From: Sweltsa coloradensis
Lineage: Eukaryota; Arthropoda; Insecta; Plecoptera; Chloroperlidae
Length of the DNA stretch: 64,000 bases
Direction of reading: 5' to 3'
NCBI GenBank assembly: GCA_024449915.1
Contig: JAMZAV010000436.1
Coordinates: 372,001 to 436,000, forward strand
Part shown: positions 1 through 9,127 of the stretch, piece after piece
Position numbering within the stretch: the first letter of the stretch is position 1
How the letters are laid out: each line of letters opens with the position of its first letter
Position numbers and translations under genes: made by a program
The notes under the pieces: model-generated
What the model was told of the DNA's origin: nothing
Databases searched by the model: none
What the model saw: the letters and a program-made list of their open reading frames with translations, nothing else

Positions 1-588
1 TATTGTCGTAGTTTGTGAGTTCGTCATTGTCATATATCGTTAGGTCCTCGAGTTCGAGGTAACTGTCAGCAAGGTGCACCAATAACTCCGAATAGATTTC
101 TCCATTGTTAGTTGCATGCAGAGTTTTCAGGTGAGGCAGTTGAATGCAAATATTATTGTAAAACTCCTGGTCAATTACGACGTAACGGCGAAGTATCAAT
201 GTTTCGAGCTCAGTGCAGTTTCGTAATATTTTCATCATTACCTCTGAGAAGATAACGACACAATGCCTTCCTCTTTTCTCCAAGACTAAAGCACGAATCT
301 TTTGGTTGTGTTGGGAAACCACTTCTAAGATTGTCTCCATGTCATTCCAGTCGACCAGTGTGAGTGACTTGAGAAACGGCGCCACCTTGAGTATCTTAAC
401 GACAGTCTGCTCGCTTACCTCGCCTTGTCTGAACTTGAGCTCTCTGTAGAGTAACGGGTCTTCACATAGTTCCTCCCAATAAGTACTACCTGTGAGACTG
501 TCTCGCACAGATAGGCAGGACTGAGGAAGGAAAACACGTGTAGGAGAACCTCTCGAGGGAGGCTTTCGATGTAAGGAACTGAGCTCAT
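1..588 (-). pseudogene. F-box/LRR protein gene, 3'-truncated by window edge, one frameshift
   Basis: N-terminal half of an F-box/leucine-rich-repeat protein, the substrate-binding type of SCF ubiquitin ligase subunit (family knowledge). The start ATG (586-588) aligns with that of the paralogue at 57455. An F-box (LPREVLLHVFSFLSP) lies at about residues 9-23, followed by LRR-like segments such as LKSLTLVDW and LETLILRRY. Relative to the paralogue one base is missing between 486 and 487, in the codons for the QVCTYW motif. Read literally, translation stops at 415-417 (about residue 58). After that point the frame stays open to base 1 and remains open where the right copy is broken. A one-codon indel and clustered substitutions around 270-310 separate the paralogues. 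It may be a pseudogene or carry a one-base consensus error. Confidence 0.8.
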
Positions 589-935
589 CTTCTTAAAGAC
601 AATGAGATTTGAATGTAATTTAAAAGCACAATCTATTATGTTTAAAGAAATAACGGATACCTCTTCACAATTATTACTATCAACCTACTGCCCTATAGGT
701 GAAATATAGACATAATACCTCTTTTGACAGACAGACTTCGCAGCCTACATCAAATGACATATTTTCCATGGACATGTCTATAATAACACAAAAAGTGAAC
801 ACAGTGTTGTGGTTGATGTCAAAGAAGTCACGACAAAGAAATTAAACTATTAAAATGCCAAAGTCGTTGATAGAAGAGCAATCTTGCCACAAATTATTTG
901 TAAAATTATGCAATTAGCTTTGCGAAATCATTTTG
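589..935 (-). promoter_or_regulatory. 5' flank of the left F-box gene, shared with the right copy
   Basis: Reverse-complemented, this interval aligns with 57110-57454 upstream of the other F-box gene, with small indels. Shared blocks include the stretch next to the start codon (ATTCGAATCTCATTGTCTTT-like), GGGCAGTAGGTTGATGGT, and ATGTCCATGG. It therefore contains the 5' UTR and proximal promoter of the ancestral gene. I see no decisive TATA box or initiator. Confidence 0.55.
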
Positions 936-1310
936 TTTTTGTTTATTTGGATTAAGGACGCGTCAAACGTTAGGTCATAATGCACCACTCTAGCCTAAGG
1001 GTGGTGGGAAGGAGGGGCCCATGCTGGTCAGAACCAGCCACGGGTAAGGGGAGGAAGGGGGGGGGGTTCTCACGTTGCGGTCGTCATAGTCTGTATCATC
1101 GTTCGTTGCGTCATTGTCATCGTCGCCGGGGGGTCGTCAAGGGAAGGGGGCAAGGTCCCCGACGACGATTGCCAGAGCTCGCCTCTAGTTTCGGGGAGTA
1201 AGATACTCCGCTCTTACTAGCTGATGTTTGCGAGGTGGACTTTTTCTCTTGAATCGCCTTTAACGATTAGCAGAGCCATGCTCTGGGCCAATTCTACCCC
1301 GGGCACACTC
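936..1310. other. Insertion within the duplicated 5' flank, with an M1 fragment
   Basis: The right-hand flank lacks most of this interval: homology with 57046-57092 resumes at about 1311-1345 (GGACTGGCACGGAAGT and CCTACCTAAAGTA, reverse-complemented). Bases 957-1000 match the internal part of the M1 MITE family in minus orientation (GCGTCAA, CATAATGC, CCACTCTAGCCTA). The rest is G-rich (1040-1190) and unrecognised. Confidence 0.45.
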
Positions 1311-1399
1311 TACTTTAGGTAGGCCTACTTCCGTGCCAGTCCTCGTTTTATTACTCAACATTCCATGATTCACATAACAAATACCAAGGATTTATTTAT

Positions 1400-2407
1400 T
1401 AAGCGAGCGAAGCGAGCGTTTCTATTTGACTCTGCCGGAAAAATTAGTCACTGTTTTTTTTTTTTTTTTTGTTTGTTTGTTTGTTTGTTGTTTTTTTTTT
1501 GTATGTCTCGCCATAACGTTCGAACGGAGGCTCGGATCGAGTTGAAATTTTCACCATCCGCAAACTTCGTTCTCGATTGAATGCCATTAGTTTTGTGGCA
1601 AAATCGTTCAAAAAGTTAAAAAGTTACATTAAAGTTAATCGAAAGTTTTTTTTTCAAACTAAACGGCGACAAAATCTGAGATAGCACAATCATTTAGAAT
1701 GTCCGTCCGGTCACGAATATGTTAATTTAATTTTGATCCGATAAGTAGTGTAGATGGAAATTACATTATAACAAAGTACGGTTACCATGGCAACGGAAAG
1801 TCGTGCAGCTTTTTTGGCTCATGATAGCGGTCGAACGGAGGCTCGGATCGAGTTGAAATTTTCACCATCCGCAAGCTTTGTTCTCGATTGAATGCCATTA
1901 GTTTTGTGGCAAAATCGTTCAAAAAGTTAAAAAGTTACATTAAAGTTAATCGAAAGTTTTTTTTTTCAAACTTCACGGCGACAAAATCTGAGATGGCCAA
2001 ATCATTTAGAATGTCCGTCCGGTCACGAATATGTTAATTTTATTTTGATCCGATAAGTAGTGTAGATGGAAATTACATAATAACAAAAGTATCGTTACCA
2101 TGGCAACGAAAATTCGCACTATGCACTGCCACCTAGAAGTAATCAAAATACTATCGAGGAAGCAGTGTATTATTTGTAACCAAAGAGTTAAAATAGTTTT
2201 CCTAAGGAAACGATGTCAAGGTCTTCTAGATGGCGGTGGATGTAAAGGTTAACCAAGGGTTTACCCAAATACCTTGGCAATAATAAATAATATTGGAAAC
2301 GTGGACAGCAAACGTCGCAAATTTTAAAATTTACAAAAAATGTGCAATGTGGGTCTAGTTATAGCACGTGCTCGCTTATCAACGCGTCCAACATGAGCGT
2401 TTCCTAG
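1400..2407 (+). repeat. Repeat X: unit starting AGCGAGCGAAGCGAGCG, with an internal 311-bp tandem duplication
   Basis: It begins with AAGCGAGCGAAGCGAGCG and then a T/TTTG run (1456-1500). Two tandem copies of a 311-bp unit follow: CGAACGGAGGCTCGGATCG occurs at 1521 and 1832, and most bases agree over both units. The right end reads CAACATGAGCGTTTCCTAG, very similar to the ends of repeat families Y and M1. There is no long open reading frame, so it is probably a non-autonomous mobile element. Confidence 0.5.
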
Positions 2408-2496
2408 TTTTATTTATGACCTCCTTTATAAATATTTTTTTTAACTGAAAAGGATAGACGGTAAGTTAATAAAAAAATAAAACAATATAAGATTGT

Positions 2497-3293
2497 TGGA
2501 TGAGCGTAGCGAGCGTAGCGAGCGAAGCGAAGATTCCATTTCACTACACTGGAGAAAAAAATCCGGAATGTTTTTTTTTTCTTTCCTTCTTTCTTTTTTT
2601 TTCTGTATTTTTGTGTGTTTGTCAGCACGATTCCGGCTAAACCGATACTCCGTTTGCGATGAAATTTTATGGAGGCCTTCGAAATCTCTGAACTTAGAAC
2701 TGCCACGTTTTTGAGCGCAATCAAAAAATTATTTCTCATGAAAATCGCAATTTTACGATTTTTTTCGATTTTTTGAAAATTTATTTTACTTATAACACCT
2801 ACATGCTTAATCCGATTTTCATGATTTTTTCACAGAACCTTAATTTTATGAATGAAGATATCCGTGTGAAATTTGAGCGCAATCGAAAAATTATTTTTCA
2901 TGAAAATATAAATTTTGTGAGTTTTTTCTTTTTTAGAACAATTTTTTTACTTATAACACCTACATGCTTTAATTTATTGTAATACTTTTTTCACAGAACC
3001 TTAATTTTATGAATTTATATATTCGTGTGAAAATTGAGCGCAATCGAATAATTATTTCTTATAAAAATCGCAATTTTTCGTTTTTAAATTTTTAAAAATT
3101 CATACGATTAATTAAAAAATTAAAAATTAAAGTTTATTTTTAATTTAATTTAACTTAATTTAAAAAAAATCTTCAACTTAGTACTAATTTTTTCACAGAA
3201 CATTGAACAACAGAAAATCCGCATAACACATGGCAGCTCAATGCACCAATTACGCTCATCCAACAACGCGGCGGGACTTAAGCGTTTTCCTAG
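2497..3293 (+). mobile_element. Repeat Y, copy 1 (non-autonomous element)
   Basis: The 5' end is TGGATGAGCGTAGCGAGCG. Near the 3' end the inverse, TACGCTCATCCA (3251-3262), is followed by ACAACGCGGCGGGACTTAA and GCGTTTTCCTAG. Copies 2 (9128-9766) and 3 (46729-47179) have the same layout. Internal blocks of about 160 bp, each with TTATAACACCTACATGC and TTTTTCACAGAACCTTAA, are repeated in tandem here. The terminal-plus-subterminal inverted repeat and CTAG end recall Helitron/Helentron-derived short elements, but no transposase is present to prove it. Confidence 0.6.
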
Positions 3294-3316
3294 TATTAAT
3301 ATCATCACCCCTACAA

Positions 3317-3480
3317 CGAGAGAAACACCAAAATCGTTGTTAGACAAGTGAGTGAGCCATGTGTTGAGTACCCGGTAACATTTCTTTTCATCCCCCTACC
3401 TAAGGCCTCTCTAGCCTATCATAGGCTAGAGTGGCGCATTATGGCCTCAGTTGACACTCAAAACCCTATTAATTATACTT
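3317..3480 (+). mobile_element. M1 MITE, 5' part only
   Basis: It matches the left half of the M1 consensus: GTTGTTAGACAAGTGAGTGA, GTGTTGAGTACCCGGTAACA, CTAGCCTATCATAGGCTAG and CGCATTATGGCC. It runs into AT-rich simple sequence at about 3480 and lacks the right terminal inverted repeat. Confidence 0.6.
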
Positions 3481-3703
3481 TTATTATTAGACTTTTATTA
3501 TTATAATATTATTATTTTTATGATTATTATTATAATTATTATTATATAATAATAATATATAATAATAATTATAATTATTGTTATATATATTATATTATAT
3601 TATATTATATTATATTATATAATAATAATTATTATAATAATTATCAAAATTATAATAATATTATAATAATAAAATTATATATATATATATATATATATAT
3701 GAT
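3481..3703. repeat. AT-rich simple sequence (ATT/TAT/TA)n
   Basis: Nearly pure A and T, made of ATT, TATAT and TA runs, ending in (TA)n at about 3677-3700. Confidence 0.9.
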
Positions 3704-4136
3704 AGTTCTATAGACAGCAATTAAAAAAGTACCTCCACCGGGGTTTTGAACCCGGGACCTTAAGCGGCTGTCACACGATTGAGAAAATCGCGCGAGTTGG
3801 CTCGCGCGAGTTTATTACCATCCTTGTCACACGACAGTCAATGAAGGTAACAACAACACCACCTATTGGTGTTCACTGGTCACGTGTTATGGTAGTGGGT
3901 TCTGATTGGCTCTCGCTACCTCGACTTGCTAGGAAGTTGAACAAGCTGGACATTTTTCGTAGCGAGCGCGAGCTGGCTCACCGTCTGACGGGGAGGCGGT
4001 GAGTTCCATGTAAACAAGTGTAGGCCTACTCCCAGAGAGTTACTCGCGCGAGCCAACTCGCGCGATTTTCTCAATCGTCTGACAGGCGCTTTAGCTTACC
4101 GGGCTATGCTCTTACCAACTGAGCTATGCGGCCACC
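3704..4136 (-). repeat. tRNA-like head of a SINE-like unit, split by a MITE
   Basis: On the minus strand a tRNA-like D-arm region (GCATAGCTCAGTTGGTAAGA, 4134-4094 side) and a B box (GGTTCAAAACCCC, 3752-3738) are separated by the MITE at 3763-4090. Joined, they match the uninterrupted head at 4604-4680. The acceptor strands do not pair, so this is a tRNA-derived repeat and not a working tRNA gene. The tail is the poly-T and TGTCTA segment at 3730-3712. Confidence 0.65.
3763..4090. mobile_element. PIF/Harbinger-type MITE, 328 bp, TSD TTA
   Basis: Flanked by TTA at 3760-3762 and 4091-4093; taking out the insert and one TTA restores the tRNA-like head seen at 4604. Terminal inverted repeats of about 45 bp start AGCGGCTGTCACACGATTGA on the left and AGCGCCTGTCAGACGATTGA on the right, and both continue into GAAAATCGCGCGAG and GTTGGCTCGCGCGAG. 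A 3-bp TWA duplication is the hallmark of PIF/Harbinger. There is no ORF, so it is non-autonomous. Confidence 0.8.
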
Positions 4137-4600
4137 AATTTAAAACTGTCTAATTTTTTGGTCTGTTTTGTACATTGTTAATAACGTGTGTAGAGCAGAT
4201 TGCACTGCCTATTAGACTACACATGAAATGAACTTGGAGAAATACAAACCATCTCTGTAACCCTAGAGTTGGGAAATATGATGTTTAAACTTGGCTTTAT
4301 AGTAGGCGACTATGACGCTGTTATGTTAGTACTTTAGCCCGGTAAGCTAAGGTCCCGGGTTCAAACCCCGGTGTAGTCACTTTTTTAATTTCTGTCTAAA
4401 GTACTAACATAACAGCGTCATAGTCGCCTACTATAAAGCCAAGTTTAAACATCATATTTCCCAACTCTAGGGTTACAGAGATGGTTTGTATTTCTCCAAG
4501 TTCATTTCATGTGTAGTCTAATAGGCGCAGTGCAATCTGCTCTACACACGTTATTAACAATGTACATAACAGACCAAAAACTAGACAGTTTTAAATTGGT
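4137..4600. repeat. Near-perfect inverted repeat, arms about 200 bp
   Basis: Bases 4137-4334 are the reverse complement of 4397-4600 with only a few differences. Landmarks are AAGTACTAACATAACAGCG, CGCCTACTATAAAGCC and AACTCTAGGGTTACAGAGA. The 62-bp centre (4335-4396) holds a partial tRNA-like head (CCCGGTAAGC through GGTTCAAACCCCGG). The arms are the body that lies between tRNA-like heads, so this is two tandem SINE-like units joined head-to-head. A transcript would fold into a long hairpin. Confidence 0.85.
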
Positions 4601-4603
4601 GGG

Positions 4604-4747
4604 CCGCATAGCTCAGTTGGTAAGAGCATAGCCCGGTAAGCTAAGGTCCCGGGTTAAAACCCCCGGGTGTAGTCACTTTTTTAATTTCTGTCTAAAATAC
4701 TAACATAACAGCGTCATAGTCGCCTACTATAAGCCAATTTTAAAAAC
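4604..4747 (+). repeat. tRNA-like SINE head plus start of body
   Basis: It reads GCCGCATAGCTCAGTTGGTA, a four-base-pair anticodon-like stem TAGC/GCTA, then a T-arm with CCGGG and CCCGGG around TTAAAAC. The putative acceptor ends do not pair and position 33 is not T, so a functional tRNA is unlikely. The T-loop has mutated relative to TTCAAAC at 4367. The unit body restarts at 4679 and is cut off by TA repeats at about 4748. Confidence 0.6.
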
Positions 4748-4852
4748 AATATATATATATATATATTATATAATTAATATTATATAATAATTATTATTTT
4801 ATAATAATTATTATTATTATTTTTATATAATAATAATAATAATAATAAAAAT
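4748..4852. repeat. AT/TTA simple repeat bordering the Penelope composite
   Basis: (TA)n followed by TTA/TAA triplets. The Penelope-like composite begins at about 4853, and a (TAA)n tract also sits at its other end (9013-9080). Confidence 0.9.
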
Positions 4853-5131
4853 AATTTCAAATTTAAGGCTTTCACGGCCCGGTAAATAATTAACACAATT
4901 AACTGGTCGGGACATTTCGCCGCGTCGAATCTGATTTAATTGCTTTAGACGTTTCAGGCCCAACGTCTGGGCTATCCTCAGAAAAACAAGATATTAATTC
5001 TAAAAACTTACAAAAATAAAAGCCCAGACAAGGCGTTAAAATAGAAAAACAAAATCACAAAAACAAACAGTTACCATGACCAGGCCCCGCTTCTATAAAC
5101 ATGCGTTACATTCTTATGAAGACAACAAATA
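4853..5131 (-). repeat. Downstream pseudo-LTR of Penelope copy A
   Basis: Homologous to 7622-7898 in direct orientation and to 8772-9012 in inverted orientation. It ends at ATTTCAAATTTAAGGC where alignment with the upstream pseudo-LTR stops. It carries the hammerhead-like CTGAGGA and GAAAC boxes near 4985-4950. Confidence 0.75.
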
Positions 5132-7683
5132 TCACATTTGAGAGTTTCTGGTACGTATACGATCACTTCGTCGGACTCCACTTTCTTGGGGCTGATCCAG
5201 TTCTGGGACAGGGAGGACGAGAAGGTCTGTATTCGAAACCGGAAGTAAGATGTCGGGGATAATGCAACTATTTTTGATAGGGCCCAGCGTTGGAGTTGTC
5301 TTGAATCCTTTCAATATAGGCGCCCACGACCCGCTCAGCTTAAACCCAACATCACCATTAAAATTGTTTGGTGTTTTAGCAATTTCAATGGACTCTCTAA
5401 CCAATCTTGGAAGTAAACGAGGCTCTTTGCAACTATTGTGGCACTCTCAAACAGAATTTCATGTCTTGGATTGTTAACATTTTCACAAGCATGTTTAGCC
5501 ACCGCTGACTGTTCTTCTCGAGCATGCCTACAATGAGCTTTATGTTCTTTAAGTCTTGTTCCCACTGTCCTGCATGTTTGGCCTATATAAACCAACCCAC
5601 ACTTGCAAGAATTTGGGTTTAAACACCACTCTCTTGCAGTGGAATGATATCTTTGACTGGCTTCATCAAATTGGCTACCTTTTTCCATGGAGTATAAACA
5701 GTTTTGATCTCTTTGTTAGCTAAAATGCGACCGATTCTTGTCTGTCGTGTACTTCACGTAAGGCAGGAAGGCTCTCGTGATGTTACCGGTAGCCTCATCT
5801 TCAACTATCGCTCTGTTATCTTGTCTCTGTGGCTGTTCAAAGCCCTGTTGATGGTTGCATTACTGTAGCCATTGTTTAATAATGCTTCTCTGAGTACACC
5901 CTTTTCCTTTTCCAAACTTGCTTCGTCTGACAGTCTATAAGCTCGGGTTACCAGCGTGTTAATAACAGACTGTTTCTGTGGCGGGTGGTGATGGGATGTC
6001 TCATGCAGGTAAAAAGTTGGTATGAGTGGGCTTGCGAATAAACGGCGTGGCCAGGTATGTTTCCTCTCGTGACTAGAATATCCAGAAAAGCTAGTTGGCC
6101 ATTCGTCTCTAATTCCATAGTGAACTGAATGCTTGGATGGATGCTATTCAAATAGACCAAAAATGCATGTAGTGTTTCCCTACCATGTGGCCAAACTGCA
6201 AGATGTCATCCACATATCGCAACCAAATCTTTGGCTTCAGTGTAGCCGAGTCCAGTGCTTTGGACTCGAAATCATCCAAAAAGAGATTGGCTACTACTGG
6301 AGATAAAGGGCTGCCCATTGGAGTGCCTTCAGTTTGTTGATACACTTGTCCCTCAAAAACAAAGAATGTGGATTCCAGACAATGTTGAATTAAGTCTGAG
6401 ATGTGTTTTGCCAAAGGAATTCTTTCCCGTACCACCTTCATTGCTTCTGGCACTGGAATATTAGTAAACAATGACACAATGTCAAAACTTACCATCAAGT
6501 CTTGGTCATCGAATGTTAGGTCTTTAAGACATTCAATAAAATGAGCCGAGTTCTTAATATATGACTTGGTATCTGGCACAAGTGGTTGGATCTGTTTTGC
6601 CAAGTGGCGAGCCAACTCATGGGTAGGGGAACCTATTGCGTTTACAATTGGACGTAACGGAACTCCTGGCTTGTGAACTTTAGGAAGACCATATATCCTC
6701 GGCGTTCTACCATCGTGTTGGTTATCGCCTTTTTTACCACTGCGTCCAGAGGTGATTCTTTAATCAGTTTTGCTGTTAAAAGGGTTGTTCTGCTCAGAGG
6801 ACCTCGTTGGAGTAATTGGTATGCTTTACCTTGCAATAGACTTTCCATCTTCTGCCTGTAGTCGACCAAATCCATCACCATAGTTGAATTTCCCTTGTCT
6901 GACTTAAGAACTTGTATCGAAACATTCTCTAGAATTCTCTTGATTGCCATTTGTTCTTGCTTACTTAGTTTTTTTTTATGAGGATTCGCTGCTTTCAATA
7001 CTCTCGTTGTCTCTTGTTTGAACTTCCTCTGCTTCAGCGTCAGACAACGAATCAAGGACGCTTCTACTCCACTGATAATCTCTTCAAATGGAATACGGTT
7101 AGGAGTGACAGCAAAATTTAGTCCTTTTGACAAAAAAGTTCATGGTAGGCTCATCTAACACTGTACTCGACAAATTATGGACTACCTGGTGTTGGGGTGG
7201 TCTTATTACTCTTCTCTCTTTAGCCTGAAGACATTCAAACTTCTTAACCTGCACTGCCTTTTTCCTGTTGTGGAGGTCCTGAGCTTTTTGGGCTGTAAGT
7301 GCATCTATTTTAGACCACATGTTAGGACTCAACGATGCACTCAGTTCCATCTGAAGTGTGAACGCTTGTCGAGCAATATAGTCTAAACTAGTACGACATT
7401 TGTGGATTTGATTCCTTACCAAAGCTTCACTAGCTCGTTTGAAGATGTTGCGAGTATGACAATCCATAAGGTGGTGAGATATTCTTGCAAAAACTGGAAT
7501 CACACCTTCATCTCTACAGCGACAAAGAAATGCAAGATCAGACAGGAGACCACTTCTCTTCATTCGCAGTTTCTCGAAATTTCTTGTTTGATAAAATATT
7601 TCCTCCCCGTAGAGGCGAATGATTTCAAATTTAAGGCTTTCGCGGCCCGGTAAATAATTAACACAATTTATTGGTCGGGACAT
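5132..7683 (-). pseudogene. Penelope-like RT/GIY-YIG polyprotein, frameshifted
   Basis: Penelope-like elements encode a telomerase-related reverse transcriptase fused to a GIY-YIG nuclease (family knowledge). Here the reading moves through several frames. The N-terminal region (7683-7099) contains LCRCRDEGVIPVFARI. A linker (7133-6642) contains LKSDKGNSTMVMD. The RT core (6615-6148) has DIVSLFTNIPVPEAM, TEGTPMGSPLSPVVANLF and the catalytic RYVDDI. A thumb-like segment (6160-5948) contains LAFLDILVTRGNIPG. The endonuclease part (5688-5335 and 5404-5132) has CGLVYIGQTCRT and ends RRSDRIRTRNSQM. At least five frame changes are needed, so no single product is made. The intact plus-strand endonuclease at 7875-8771 shows what the C-terminus looked like. 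Confidence 0.85.
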
Positions 7684-7898
7684 TTCGCCGCGGGCGAATC
7701 TGCTTTAATTGCTTTTGACGTTTCAGCCCAACTGTGTGGGCTATCCTCAGAAAAACAAGACAATTTAAATTTTAAAAACTTACAAAAATAAAAGCCCAGA
7801 CAAGGCGTTACATAGAAAAACAAAATCCCCAACAAACAAACAGTTACCAAGACCAGGCCCCGCCTTCTATAAACATGCGTTACATTCTTATGAAGACC
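7622..7898 (-). repeat. Upstream pseudo-LTR of Penelope copy A
   Basis: Direct repeat of 4853-5131. On the minus strand it runs from GTCTTCATAAGAATGTAACG through CGGCGAAATGTCCCGACCA into the first codons of the ORF (MSRPINCVNYLPGRES). It abuts copy B at about 7898/7899. Confidence 0.75.
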
Positions 7899-8771
7899 AA
7901 AAAAAACCATCCCCCACCCGCCACAGAAAAAAGTCTGTTATTAAACACGCTGGTAACCCGAGCTTATAGACTGTCAGACGAAGCAAGTTTGGAAAAGGAA
8001 AAGGGTGTACTCAGAGAAGCATTATTAAACAATGGGTACAGTAATGCAACCATCAACAGGGGTTTGAACAGGCCACAGAGACAAGATAACAGAGCGATAG
8101 TTGAAGATGAGGCTACCGGTAACATCACGAGAGCCTTCCTGCCTTACGTGAAGTACACGACAGACAGAATCGGTCGCATTTTAGCTAAAAAAGAGATCAA
8201 AACTGTTTATACTCCATGGAAAAAGGTAGCCAATTTGATGAAGCCAGTCAAAGATATCATTCCACTGCAAGAGAGTGGTGTTTACCAAATTCCTTGCAAG
8301 TGTGGGTTGGTTTATATAGGCCAAACATGCAGGACAGTGGGAACAAGACTTAAAGAACATAAAGCTCATTGTAGGCATGCTCGAGAAGAACAGTCAGCGG
8401 TGGCTAAACATGCTTGTGAAAATGTTAACAATCCAAGACATGAAATTCTGTTTGAGAGTGCCACAATAGTTTGCAAAGAGCCTCGTTTACTTCCAAGATT
8501 GGTTAGAGAGTCCATTGAAATTGCTAAAACACCAAACAATTTTAATGGTGATGTTGGGTTTAAGCTGAGCGGGTCGTGGGCGCCTATATTGAAAAGGATT
8601 CAAGACAACTCCAACGCTGGCCGTATCAAAAATAGTTGCATTATCCCCGACATCTTACTTCCGGTTTCGAATACAGACCTTCTCGTCCTCCCTGTCCCAG
8701 AACTGGATCAGCCCCAAGAAAGTGGAGTCCGACGAAGTGATCGTATACGTACCAGAAACTCTCAAATGTGA
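7875..8771 (+). CDS. GIY-YIG endonuclease end of a Penelope-like polyprotein (298 codons open)
   Basis: Open without interruption to TGA. The first eight or so codons come from the adjoining pseudo-LTR of copy A across the junction; element sequence begins at about PPATEKSLLLNTLVTR. The connector has RLSDEASLEKEKGVLREALL. A GIY-YIG nuclease lies at residues ~135-200: GVYQIPCKCGLVYIGQTCRT gives the G-x-Y and Y-I-G pair, with the CKCG cysteines, and TRLKEHKAHCRH follows with the arginine typical of the catalytic helix. RRSDRIRTRNSQM ends the protein. This domain cleaves target DNA or processes primers in active elements. Without an RT it cannot mobilise itself. The ATG at 7875 may not be used, because there is no known promoter at the junction. 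Compared with copy A it lacks frameshifts, so it is younger or better preserved. Confidence 0.75.
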   Translation: MRYILMKTKKNHPPPATEKSLLLNTLVTRAYRLSDEASLEKEKGVLREALLNNGYSNATINRGLNRPQRQDNRAIVEDEATGNITRAFLPYVKYTTDRIGRILAKKEIKTVYTPWKKVANLMKPVKDIIPLQESGVYQIPCKCGLVYIGQTCRTVGTRLKEHKAHCRHAREEQSAVAKHACENVNNPRHEILFESATIVCKEPRLLPRLVRESIEIAKTPNNFNGDVGFKLSGSWAPILKRIQDNSNAGRIKNSCIIPDILLPVSNTDLLVLPVPELDQPQESGVRRSDRIRTRNSQM

Positions 8772-9010
8772 TATTTTGGTCTTCATAAGAATGTAACGCA
8801 TGTTTATAGAAGGCGGGGCCTGGTCATGGTAACTGTTTGTTTTGTGATTTTGTTTTTCTATGTAACGCCTTGTCTGGGCTTTTATTTTTGTAAGTTTTTA
8901 GAATTAATATCTTGTTTTTCTGAGGATAGCCCACACAGTTGGGCTGAAACGTCAAAAGCAATTAAAGCAGATTCGACGCGGCGAAATGTCCCGACCAATA
9001 AATTGTGTTA

Positions 9011-9012
<2 letters not shown>
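7899..9012 (+). mobile_element. Penelope-like retroelement, copy B, 5'-truncated and inverted
   Basis: Starts abruptly at the position corresponding to about 5998 in copy A (ACCCGCCACAGAAA), so N-terminus and RT are missing. It continues through the endonuclease and a pseudo-LTR-like 3' end to TAATT at about 9012, where a TAA microsatellite begins. A full-length copy plus a 5'-truncated inverted partner is a known arrangement for Penelope-like elements. Confidence 0.8.
8918..8980 (+). ncRNA. Hammerhead-ribozyme-like core in the Penelope 3' end (partial)
   Basis: CTGAGGA (8920-8926) fits the hammerhead box CUGANGA. It is followed by stem II AGCCCA/TGGGCT (loop CACAGT) and then GAAAC (8946-8950). 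CGTC (8950-8953) can pair with GACG (8975-8978). Hammerhead motifs in pseudo-LTRs of Penelope-like elements are published knowledge. The bases at 8979-8980 are CG where a U-H cleavage dinucleotide is expected, and I see no clear stem I, so this copy is probably inactive or I have misplaced one helix. Confidence 0.4.
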
Positions 9013-9058
<46 letters not shown>

Positions 9059-9080
9059 TATTATTATTATATAATAATAT
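9013..9080. repeat. (TAA)n/(TTA)n microsatellite
   Basis: Uninterrupted AAT triplets switching to TTA near 9057. It borders the right end of the Penelope composite. Confidence 0.9.
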
Positions 9081-9127
9081 TAGACTTTGTGGGCTTCTCA
9101 AAGTGAAATGTATTTAATGCCTATTTT

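Larger units (their letters stand above)
4853..7898 (-). mobile_element. Penelope-like retroelement, copy A, with pseudo-LTRs at both ends
   Basis: Minus-strand copy with the order typical of Penelope-like elements. The upstream pseudo-LTR (7898-7622) is followed by a degenerate ORF with N-terminal domain, reverse transcriptase and GIY-YIG endonuclease (7683-5132), then a second pseudo-LTR (5131-4853). The two pseudo-LTRs are similar direct repeats; both contain GGCTTTTATTTTTGTAAGTT, a CTGAGGATAGCCCA block and CGGCGAAATGTCCCGACCA. The start of the ORF lies inside the upstream pseudo-LTR, as is usual for the group. Several frameshifts make this copy inactive. Confidence 0.85.

Noticed and set aside
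4604..4680. A functional tRNA gene (possible GGT anticodon)
   Set aside because: The acceptor strands do not pair, the base before the anticodon is not T, and the sequence recurs as the head of a repeat unit.
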